Shown here: positions 1 to 11,200 of the stretch, one piece after another | How the letters are laid out: each line of letters begins with the position of its first letter | How positions within the stretch are numbered: the stretch's first letter is position 1 | Source of the DNA: Rhabditoides inermis | Taxonomy: Eukaryota > Nematoda > Chromadorea > Rhabditida > Rhabditidae | NCBI GenBank assembly: GCA_963966185.1 | Contig: CAWZYM010000302.1 | Span: 276,501-340,500, forward strand | DNA: 64,000 nucleotides | Direction: 5' to 3' | Translations under genes and position numbers: made by a program | Notes under the pieces: generated by a model | Told to the model about the DNA's origin: nothing | The model's input: the letters and a program-made list of their open reading frames with translations, nothing else | The model's database searches: none

Positions 1-648
1 AGGTGAGCTCGCACTCCTTGCGCGGGTTACCTGTTCTGTTACACCTGCAGTCAGAAATAGAACAACAACAAACATGTTAGGGTAGAAGCTTTCTTAACAA
101 AAATATATGTTCTCAACGTAGGCAGTATTTTTTTTAAGTATTTTTTTTCTTGGAAACCAGTATTTCGTCGGCATGAAATTATGGACGTCGTGTTTCTCTC
201 GTCTACTGGAATCTGGAATCACTCGTATACTTCCTCGTAGCAACCGGAAGCCACGACAGCACAACGCATGTAACTCGACTAAATATGTCATGATATAATT
301 GTATTCATACTTTTATACTGTACATACAAACACTATATTATCAAACACTTGAATAACCAGTAATTCACATAGTGAATGGCTCTCACACGACACAAATTGT
401 ACGAAAAGAAGCCAGCGTAGATCATGGAAGTCGCAAATAGGGCAGAAAACACACAGACAATGGGATGTAAAGCGTATATGAAGAAATATTATTCTGTTTT
501 CAATGACTGGCTAAATATAGCGCTGGAGAGACGATCTCTGATGATCGACAAAGACTCCGCGCCAGTCTGACGAAGAAACTGGAAAACCATTGGTGCACAT
601 ATATCCACAACGTTCATGTCTAGCCATAGTGCACTAGTGCACTAGTGA
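1..648. other. No gene recognised; intergenic or distal 3' sequence
   Basis: I see no coding exon that I can support here. The first bases read AG|GTGAGC on plus, a good splice donor, so an exon of another gene could end at the window edge. On minus, positions 1-34 contain an AG followed by an open stretch that could be a last exon of the desaturase to the right. Neither can be settled from the window. Confidence 0.4.
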
Positions 649-3099
649 TTAGTGTATGTGCAGTTCATTATCAGATGGAATGGCTTTGAATCGTATAAAA
701 TGTTCACTCACGGCATTCCAGTATGGAGTGAGCGCGTTCCTGCCGTACATCTCCTGTTGTATCCTCGGTGCTCTCTTCAGTCTCGCATAAGGACCCATCG
801 AAGGAGAGAAGAGGAACAGACGCAGCACCTGCAGGGGTGAAATTAATACAGGGAAGGTTCATCCCCGCATTGTTCAAACTTTTTTTTAAAATTGATTGTT
901 GAGCAAATGGTGAGTTTTATTGGGATTGTGAAACGTATAAGATACAAATGTTTTTCACAAATAAATAGATGTTTCATACTAATAAAAAAACGTAAAAAAT
1001 TCATACGTGAAAAAAACCCTACCTCCGTATAGGACGTGTGAATTTTAAGGTTGTCATAGAACTCTGGAGCGATCTCGCGGACCTGGAATCATATTTCTTG
1101 TGAGTTCCGTTCTGTCAGACTCCGCCCTCCTAACCCCGCCCCCACCTTTGGCAGATCCCTACCGGGAATGTAGGGAAAGTCATGGTGTTCCATGTGATAG
1201 CCGACGTTGAACATCACAAGATTCCATGGACCATAATAGCTAAAGAAACTGGATGGATGAGACCCGCCTACTTAGACTCCGCCCACCTGTACGTCTCCTG
1301 GTCTCCCTCGAATACATAGTGTTCCGCGATAAAGTGAGCAGCCGAAGGGTGCAGTCCCATTGTAAAGATAGTACCTGGAAAGTATATGAATCAGCTCAAT
1401 TCTCAAGTTCAACAGAATGTGGCAATTGTCATGGTCTACCATATTATATAGGGGTTTCATCCAGAAAAACTAATAAAAAAACTAATATTCTGCGTCACTC
1501 CAATTCTAGAATGGTCATAGAGATAGTTTTCTATTTTTGCAGTGAGATCAGATTTTTCCACGTCCACAGTCCATAGAAGTGATCGCTTTTTCGCTTACTA
1601 AAAACGCGCGCGACAAAAAAAACTGATGATAAAAAACAGCTAGACTTTTGAAAAAAAAGTGAAAAAGTGGAAAATATCATGCTGAACGCAGCGTTATATA
1701 TTTTTAAAACCATACATAGAAAAAGGTAGACGAGAGGTTTCCATCCGAACAGCGCGAAGATAGCGAAGTCGAAGGTGAACTGGAATATTAAAATATCTCT
1801 TCCCCATACCCGCATTCTCAATGCCTCATTACGGTCGGGGTTTTCCTTATCTTACGCTATGTTTCCGCAGATCAAATCGACAAAAAATCTCACCGTGATA
1901 AAAGCTCATTGAATGTCCACCTTGAGAATCGAGACTATATAGATTATAGTAATCTCTGATTCATCCGGAATCTTCGTTTTGGAACTTTGAAACTTTTTCG
2001 AAACAAGTACAAGTGTACTATGAAAAGAGTCACACCACAATTTATTGATTTCCATAAATTGAATTTTCAATTTGCCATACCTGTATGACGGCGTTGATGA
2101 TCTCCAGGTCATTGGGCACCTTCTTGTATAGGATGAGAGGGCGGAAGGCATAGAAGAAAGGCTGCAGAAACAACCACAACACCTTCCTGAAAACAAGATC
2201 AAGTACCAAGATACCAAAAACGAATATACACATATACGATCAAACTGCAGTCCAATTCAACTACTATTGCCAAACCCAAATGGTTACTCTTGCTGAGTGA
2301 GCTCAGAATAGAAATCGAACAACGTTTCCAAAGTTTGAATGAAATAAAGACGCTTCTGACCTGAACGTGGTGGTGAATAGCCTCGCTTCCAGCGCCGTCG
2401 GCACATCCGTGTCCAGACCGTCCTCACCTGCAGGGAGACATTAATCAATCGATAAATCAATAATTGAAACTATGAATATCTATCAGATAAATGTGGGCTA
2501 CCTTCACCTTGATCTTCATAAATATCTATAAATCGATAATTGGCACTCACCCAGGTATCTGTGGTGTTCGACGTGGTACCTCTTGAAAGAGATGGAGAGG
2601 GGCACGGACAGAGGGAGGTTCGCCCACATTCCGAAGAAACGATTCTGGAACAAAGCAAACCACTATCAAGCAGACACGCATACAGGCAAAACAATTGAAA
2701 CGGGTGAAAATGAAGTCAGTGAAAACAGACTACAGGTGATTAGCATGTTCGACGAAGAAAGAATGTAAGTGGTGCACTGACTGCGAGCGGTCGGCTGTTT
2801 CCATAGACTGTGTTGTGGCTGATATCATGGATGGCTAGGGTCAAGGCATGGTTGACGAGACCCCCACACATGTATGCCTGCACACACACCAGCAGCCAGT
2901 CCGCGTCTGAAAACAACATTCAATCACTCATTCCCCCAACCCTCTTCGGTATTCCTAAACATGTTTGAAGTACTCATTGGTATAGGTTATAGCAGAGATC
3001 ACCAGCATGTTGAGTGCGATCAAAATGTGTGTGGTGGCCCCGTGTGTCTCGCTCTCCGTCTTCCTTTGAGCTTTGATACGTTTCCCCTAGCTCGCGCTC

Positions 3100-3173
<74 letters not shown>

Positions 3174-3551
3174 CTGTTTGCACTCTGCGGTCTCTCTTTT
3201 CTCTTCTCGCGCACATACCACACCACACATTCTTCAGAATAACGCGCGGGCAACGAGAGCCGCTGACTCATTACTAGTATTCTGCAAGTTCAACCTACAT
3301 ATAACTTTACCGTACCTTGTAACAAGTAGCACATGAACATCTGGAATAGTACCATGGCTGAGACGACGTATTGTAGACTGGGGTCCGTGCCGAAAAGCTG
3401 AACATATCGGATAAATGGAAGACAGTATTATAAATGGACTGTTCACCTTTTTGATCTCTGGATGTTTGTCGACTATCTGTTTTCTTCTTTCCGTGTGTGG
3501 TTGGTCTGTGTACGTCCAGATGAAATCATCTCGTGACACTTTTTGACCCAT
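649..3551 (-). CDS. DEGS1: Sphingolipid delta-4 desaturase (dihydroceramide desaturase)
   Basis: Introduces the 4,5-trans double bond of ceramide in the ER membrane, turning dihydroceramide into ceramide. The first exon (3447-3551) begins [19 protein letters not shown], the hallmark N-terminus of the family. Following exons on minus lie near 3316-3397, 2770-2910, 2550-2650, 2365-2430, 2080-2190, 1720-1800, 1286-1375, 1143-1245, 1021-1090 and 649-832. All three di-iron histidine boxes are visible: HDISH (about 2800), HVEHH (about 2560) and HMEHH (about 1190). The C-terminal exon reads [12 protein letters not shown], as in animal DES1. The 3' end is uncertain: the last exon holds a good internal donor (GCC|GTGAGT near 690), so a further exon to the left is possible; without it the protein carries an unusual tail and stops at 649. 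One intron holds a 70-bp GA repeat. Confidence 0.9.
3102..3172. repeat. (GA)n microsatellite, about 70 bp
   Basis: Uninterrupted GA run inside an intron of the desaturase; the transcript strand carries it as CU. Confidence 0.97.
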
Positions 3552-4653
3552 TCTGAAACAAAACTTTGTTGAGAATTGCACTGTCAACATGAAGTTATAC
3601 GTTATACGATACGATATTATGGTCTCAAAGGTTCACTGCATTTACAAAGCGCAATAAGGTATCACAATCGACTGCAATTAAACACGAACACGATCGATAA
3701 TAAGATATTATAATGTGCGTGAATCTACGAACGTATTATGAAATCCAAATTTAAATACATTATTGCCAAAAAATTCTGACGTGACGCGGGAAATGGGAAA
3801 ATAAAATGATGCGACAACATGAGATTATAGAAAGTTAGCCAGTTGTATACTGGAAATATGAATGGTGTGAAGAGGATTGGGGGTGAGAGGAGAGAGATAG
3901 GAGAGGAGAGAGAAGGAGGGAGAAAGATAGAGTTAGTGACCTATTCACGACTCATCAACAACAAACAGTGAATCAGACACATTCCTCTTTCGAGCTCCTT
4001 GTTTGCACTGTACCTACTATCTACCGCCCAGCATTTCCGACCCACAAAGATCAAACTAAAACAATAGCTTGTTTCTTCTGCTATTAATTACAATAACAAA
4101 GATTCAAATAAGCGAATCGTATTGTCAACACAATATTTGGAGCAAACAAAAATGTAAACTAAAAAAATTGTTTTGCGCTCTGCGTACGTAGAAGTCCCCG
4201 TTGTGAAATATGAATGAGAGCGGTTATCTATGACAATGATTGGGGGAGGGAGGGAGGGAGGGCAAGCAGCGTTGGGTTCTGACAATCGACCATCAAATAG
4301 TATCAAATGCCGATCGCGCCGCCGAGAGAGTGTGGACAGGGAAGAGGGCGCAGACCAAAGAGAACAAACAACCGCATATGAAGAAAAGCTCAATCGCCAA
4401 TAATATGGGCGCGCGTGTTGAGTGTGCACATCTCGAGACCCTCAGATCGATCAGAGCCCAGTTCTCGTTACCAGAAATAGAAAGTGAATTCTTTATTAGG
4501 AGGTTGATTGTAAAAATACCCAAGCTCATTTCGTTGAAACACTTTCGAAACTGTTTATCAATTTATCACGTTCACCCGCTAATCCTTCTCACCCCTGTTA
4601 TCTTATCAGAATAGCGGTTGTGTCTAGTTGCGAGAAAGCGTGATTCAACTTTG

Positions 4654-4656
<3 letters not shown>

Positions 4657-4696
<40 letters not shown>

Positions 4697-4715
4697 AAGA
4701 AAGAGAGAGAGAGAA

Positions 4716-4797
<82 letters not shown>

Positions 4798-4798
4798 G
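4657..4798. repeat. (GA)n / (GAAA) compound microsatellite
   Basis: About 140 bp of GA with scattered GAAAGA interruptions, intergenic. Confidence 0.97.
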
Positions 4799-5498
4799 AC
4801 ATTCGAGGAACAAAATATACCGATGAGCACTTTATTTGACCACATTTCCGGCCACGCCAATGCCAGTTGTGCAAATAATACGTCACTGGATGGATTTTGG
4901 AAGGGGATAAACTGACTCACTCGAAGGTGAATCACCAGAAATGGTTTGGTACACTATGTTTGGAGAAAAGAGTAATACTACAGTATGCCATATATGGATG
5001 GTCTGGCCAAACTCGAGAAAAAAGAAAACACCGGAAAGAGAGGGTGACTGCCGAGACAATGGAAAGGGTTTGCGTGGGTTCCTTGACAACAGCTCATCCA
5101 CAAATCAACACTGAAGCCACACCTGCCACTCCTGGTTTATTCCGAAAATGGAGAATACTGCAAATGGGCAGTTCCTATGGATACTAACTAGTGTGAGTCG
5201 TTTCATATCGGCCACGAAAGTTCGAATTACCGCATTTTATGGGTCTCAGAGAGGCAAAACTAGATTCGATAATTGAAATGTCGAGCTATAAATGTGTGAA
5301 ACACTCATATAACGCAAAACGCGATACACCGTTGAGATGTAAATTCGGGTGTAGTGCATATCACTCTTACATTAATACAATTAACGTGCACAAACATAAA
5401 CATGACACTACTATCGTGTATTCGATTCGAATGACGGAAATTGTCGACTGATGTGGAGTTCCATCTTTTTTCAAGCATTCGAAAAAATCTATAGTAAT

Positions 5499-5984
5499 TA
5501 GTGTTGGGTCGATTAATCGACTTTCGATTAATTTTCGATTAATCAGCTCGATTAATCGATTAATCGGTCGATTGATCAATTAATCGAACATGTTTCGATT
5601 GACGATTAATCGTTGATCGATTAATCGAGACAATTTCGATTAACGATTAATCGTTATTCGATTAATCAAGTGAATCTCGATTAAATCGAAAGTATATCTC
5701 TTAATTTCGATACAATTTTCGCTTCCTGGAGCGTTGTATGAGTTGAAATAAGCCACAAATGTACTGTTTATGGTAATTGTTCACATCAAGCTACAGAAAC
5801 AAGATTGGAAATTAATCATTATTCGATTAATCGACAAAAGTTCGATTATCAATTAATTGTTAATCGATTAATCGACGATTTCACGATTAACGATTAATCG
5901 ATTAATCGTTAATCGAAGGCTTCGATTAAATTTACGATTAATCATCAATCACTAATCGAACATTTCTTAATCGACCCAACACTA
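5499..5984. mobile_element. hAT-like MITE built of ATTAATCGAT palindromes
   Basis: A 486-bp element starts TAGTGTTGGGTCGATTAAT and ends with the inverted form ATTAAGTCGACCCAACACTA-like (exact outer 10 bp CCCAACACTA). It is flanked by a perfect 8-bp direct repeat ATAGTAAT at 5491-5498 and 5985-5992. An 8-bp target duplication and a YARNG tip are typical of hAT transposons. The interior is almost entirely repeated CGATTAATCG-type palindromes, with no coding capacity, so it is non-autonomous. The element at 31455 has the same tips. Confidence 0.85.
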
Positions 5985-6426
5985 ATAGTAATTTATTTCA
6001 GGATTTTTACACAAGCCACAAAAAAATTCATGTACTCTTCCTAGCTCAGTAATTCATTATCATGTATCTATGCAGCATAAGTTGCATAAGTAGATATACA
6101 AGTATAGTTTTCACAAATAATTGAAAGGTCCTTTGTTTTTTTATGTCATTGATTGTTCACAGCACATCAAAAAAGTATCTCGATCCCGATATGGCAGACA
6201 TGCCTCATCCATGCACTTTATGATTCCAGAGCCATGTGTGTATTCCGCGCGGCTTATCCGCCCTTGACTCACACGGAATGGAAGAGAGATGTAGAAAAGG
6301 TGCGGCCGCAGCCAGACTCACTCTTTCTCGCAGTTCCTCCATAGTTCCTGCAACACACACACACACCCTCTAGCTGTTTCCCATCTACCCATCCACTCGA
6401 GTGTCTGAGCTGAGCGGCCCATAGCC

Positions 6427-9400
6427 ATGTTGCGGTTGCTTCTAGTGTTATTGCTAGTCGAAAGAACGGGTGAGTAGGTTACTGTAACTGTGGATACTGT
6501 ATTTTATTCTTCATATGTATTACTGCATCAGAATAGTACTTCACTTTCTGAAAATTGCAATCTTTCAACTGCTAACATATTGTAATCTGTAATGTGGGAG
6601 GGAGGAATACTGTAACTGTACGTGTTTCAGCGTCGCTCACCTGCAACGTGTGCTACAATCACAACGGGGCAGTGTGCGTGGAGAGCCCGGATTGCACGGG
6701 CAACTACTGTTTATATGGTAGAGACGAGATATCATTGCGCGCGCATTTCAGAGTCAATCTTCTTTGTTCCACAGCTTATAGTTCGAAATGTTTTCATTCT
6801 ACAATGTGATTTGTAATCTATAGCTCATTTTATATTGGAACTAACATGTTTTTCGTGAAAATTGATGAGTCCATCGAATTTTTCTTACTTTTTTCATGCT
6901 TATTAATTTCGTTTGAAAAACAAATCAAACCGGATAGTTGGGATAGAAAATGTGATTTACTAACAGAAACGATTTCACAATAGTTTCATCGACTTGATTG
7001 CAGAGGAGCGCGTTCTCTCGTCTGGAGTGAGCTTGCGGAAGCTGTCGTGTATGGACGAACCAGTATACGTGTTCGACGACGGGCAGGCAATGGAGAAGAT
7101 CAACACCTGTGTGCGCAGGTACGCACATGCCCTTTTAGACGTCTGTCTGTCTACGAGTGTTTTTTATCTTCTCTTTTCCATCCGAGAAACAATTCATTCG
7201 CGATATCGTATCATTCTACCCGCGGTCATGTCTGATCCGAGTGTTATCTCACCTCCTCAATACTAACTGTGTTCATCGTGATACGTTTAACAATTCAAAC
7301 ATGTTCGCGTTAACACACAGAACAGCAATTCATCTTCTATGTTTTCAGAATATTTATTTATATTTCAAAAATCATAATTCTACACAGTCCTTGAGTCCTG
7401 TGTGGAATAGCCTTCATTTCTTGGTAATGAAAAATTTTTTCAATCTTTGCCCGCGAACTTGCACTACTGACTATTACTCTTCATTCCCTTTCGAGCCGTT
7501 TTTTTTCGCGACTGACCACTGACATTCATAAAACCATCAATAATCATTATTGTAATGAAATCAGAGTCAGAATCAGAATATTTATCTCGAATCAAGTAGC
7601 ACACAAAATCGATTACGTAAATTACGGTAAGATAGGTAAAATACAGTAATACAATGCCTACTGCGAGTTCCAACAACACGGATTTCGGTGGACCCGTGGA
7701 TGCGTACGTGTTGTTGGTTATGCCCATCCCCTGCTCTGCTTTCGGCTTCTGTGGAAGTTTCGATCTCGGCGACGAAAGATCCATGCTCCGACGATCGATC
7801 GAAAGGGACGTCTCAGAGAGTTTTATCGTCTTCGAGGATTCCTCTCCAGTCTCAATGCCGCGGATGTAGAGAGTAGCAAATTCGAATACCGGTCCGGTCA
7901 GTGTCCTACACTGCATTGTTCAGGGTTAGGGGGAATAACAGGGGAAGACACGCGACCGCGCGCTGGCAGAGAAATGAGAGGAATCACAATGATATTATTT
8001 GCTTAATCTACCAACCCTTTTCTTTCACAATTCTTACTTTTTTCATGAGATTCTCATATGATTCTTTGTCGTAATGTCAATATACGTTCTAACTTTGCAA
8101 GTGACCTGAATTCAAGTGCATGTCTCACGGAGAGTGCTCCGATTGCAGGACGACTTCTCTGTCCACCACCACCGTGTCAGTGTGTGACTCGTTCAATGGC
8201 TGCAACAAGGAGTGCTACACTGTCCGCCCGGTCGTCACCCTGCCCCCTCCCCTACCCTTCGTCACACACGCTCCTCCCGGTAGGGGCCAGAAACTACTGT
8301 CCAAACGGTTCTCTGGCTTGTGATCAGAGTTAGGGAAGTGATAGTTGAGTGAGATTGGTTGTAACTTCTCGACTGGATTTTTTTAATATTGAGATTCAAT
8401 GAAACGTATCGAACTTGTACTGTTAGATATGGCGGGATGAGTGAGAAGTAGAAATGATAGAAAGACATGACAAAGATAAACAATAACAAAAATGTGTTTT
8501 TTTTCAGTGCGCACGTGTTTCGACTGTTCTTCCGTAGAGTCCGAGTGCAGCACGGGGCAGTGCCAGGGCCCGTACTGCCTATATGGTGGGTGGAGAAAAC
8601 ACAACCGCAACCCTGAAATTACACATATTTTACACTCACGACTCGCAATTTTTTGCACTTTTCCAGAACGATGTTCTGTAGTTCTGTAGAAATATGGATT
8701 AAAATACTTTTAAGAGAAGATCCTGAATTCGGACCTAAAATTAGAAGATCCTGAACTCGGACCTAAAGTTAGAAATTCCTCAACTCGGACCTAAAATTAT
8801 TTGACTTTTTCCAGAGCACATTCTGAACGCGGACGGTTCTTCGACGTACAAGAAGGGCTGTGTGGAGTCGCCGAGTTTCCTGTTCGATGACGGAACCCTT
8901 TCCACAGCGGTCAACCAGTGCGAGAGCCGGTCAGCAGATTGGTTTTTAGATCTACGGGAAAATAGAGTACAGGGCGCGTTAGTGACCGCATGATCAAGCA
9001 TCTACAGTATATCAAAAATATATAAAATATTGCACAACATGAATAACAATCAACTATACAACATTCTGTTTTCAGTGCGACGAACGCGCGCGTGCTTGTG
9101 GTGAAGATCTGCGATGATTCGGAGTACTGCAACCGACACTGCGACCTGTCCCCATCCACGCCCAAGCCACAGAGACGTATGGTGCTCCTGAATCCTCAAT
9201 CCTCTCACATTACTCAGTACTTCATTGTCATTCTCTCTTACTCACTATTCCATACTTATTAGTCACTATCAGCGGGCATTGTGTGTGTGTGTTGCAGAAC
9301 CGCTGGTGTCGTGTTTCTCGTGTGAGGCGAACGGGGCGAGCGAGTGTCGGACGAGCAACACGTGCACCGGACTCTACTGCGTCTACAGTCAGTCCAGCAC

Positions 9401-10504
9401 CCATCTACTTTCATGCATGAGCTTCTGTTGAATTGGGTTAAAACAAACTGACTCTCTTTACGCAAGTACTTCTAAAGAAACAGAGGCGTTTAGTTCTGAA
9501 ATTTTCAAGTTTCGAGCGCTGGCATAATCTATGATTTATCCTCTGAAGGGGATAGAGACACAGAGAGGGGTATGGTCGGTTTCAGGCTACCAGCAGCGTG
9601 GCGCGTCCTCGTTCGTCCGTCGCACCTGCTCTTCCCAGTCGTTTGTCGAGTACCCCGACGGCACCCTCTCCGAGCCCATTCACACATGCCAGAGGAAGTT
9701 AGTAGGTTTTGATTGTTCGATTACTGATGCGAAACGTAGTTAATATGTTTGAATGTGAAATATGAAAGTATGCCGGTCGAAAACGATCAACATTGATTTT
9801 CCGATTGTCATGAAACGTGAAACGCTCAAAAACAATCCAATTGAACTTAAAACTGACCCCGGCCGGGATCGAACCGGCGACCTTCTGCGTGTAAAGCAGA
9901 CGTGATAACCACTACACCACGAGGCCCGTGGTATTAGGCGTTGGCGAATAGGAATCGAGCGCGATGGAAAGCAGGAAAGCACTCGTGTTGTGACTGGCAA
10001 CCGTGAATCTGAATAGGAAATAGGAAACGAACACCTCATATCGATTGATTGCTTGCAGGTCGATAAGCGGGGAGACGTTCGTGGTACAGGTGTGCAACAC
10101 CGCCAGCTACTGCAACAAGGGATGCGCCAATGTCGTTCGTGAGTCAGAGAGATGAATCATAGATCACATGGTCTCACAAAGCTCCGATTTCATCGTAAAA
10201 TGACAAACAAACACAGGAGGTACAGTACACTACATAACTTTTTCGCTCAAGTTTTGTTTCGCTTTTCACATGATATTTCGATTAGAGATGTTTGTATATC
10301 AGTATCACTCAACGACACCGAAACCAATGTGCTACATGTAGGAAAGTCGGCTCAAGGTTGAGTGAAGTGAAGACAAGGATAGAAGAGGAAGTCGTGTTTG
10401 CAGCCCGTGTCCGCTGTACGCAGTGTTCAGCCACGAATGCCGACGACTGCACCTCCACCACCACCTGCCAGGCAAAATACTGCCTATTCGGTACGCTTCC
10501 CCCC

Positions 10505-10541
<37 letters not shown>

Positions 10542-10805
10542 TTTATATAGTCCTTGATCCTTTCAATTCAGTTAGACAGTAGTGGCAACAAGAATTTGAC
10601 ACACAAAAACACGGACAACACGGACAACATAGAGAGAGAGAGGTACATATTAGTACAAATAAATAAAAGTAATTGTTGAGAGCGCGTCTACAACCCGTCT
10701 ACGGGCGAGCGAAGTGTGAAGAGGAGCTGCACAAATCTGCCCGAAATCGTCTATCCCGATGGGTCACTCTCAACCACACATGCGGTGAACGGATGCGAAC
10801 AGAGG

Positions 10806-10840
<35 letters not shown>

Positions 10841-11147
10841 GAAGGAGAGAGGGAGAGAGAGGGAGAGAGAGGAGGGAAAGAGAGAGATTGGTTGCAGAAA
10901 CGTGCAGGGTCGCCTCTTCTCCACCAACATATGCAACACGGGCGACAACTGCAACACTGCCTGCGGATCCCACGTCAACACACCCGCCCCGCCCATGAAG
11001 GGTGCGTCTCTCTCTCTATCTCTATCTCTCTATCTCTATCTCTATCTCTCTCTTCCCTCTATATCTCTACCCTCTATCTACCTCTACCCCCTCTCTTTAT
11101 CTCTCCACCTCCTCACTTCCTATCCCCTCTTTCTAACTCTTCTCTTC

Positions 11148-11200
<53 letters not shown>

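Larger units (their letters stand above)
3552..6426. other. Intergenic block between desaturase and cysteine-rich repeat gene
   Basis: No coding region is supported. The block holds a purine-rich patch (about 3875-3935), a long GA/GAAA microsatellite (4657-4798) and a hAT-like MITE (5499-5984). It must contain the promoters of the two divergent genes at its ends. The long open frames here come from the GA repeat read as Arg-Glu or Ser-Leu. Confidence 0.6.

Noticed and set aside
4572..4935. Open frames of Ser-Leu or Arg-Glu repeats on both strands
   Set aside because: They are translations of the GA/CT microsatellite; the same happens at 3.1, 45.6, 47.4, 54.1, 59.7 and 61.1 kb.
5499..5984. 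ATTAATCG repeats as simple satellite or telomere-like DNA
   Set aside because: Exact inverted tips and a perfect 8-bp target duplication show a transposon.
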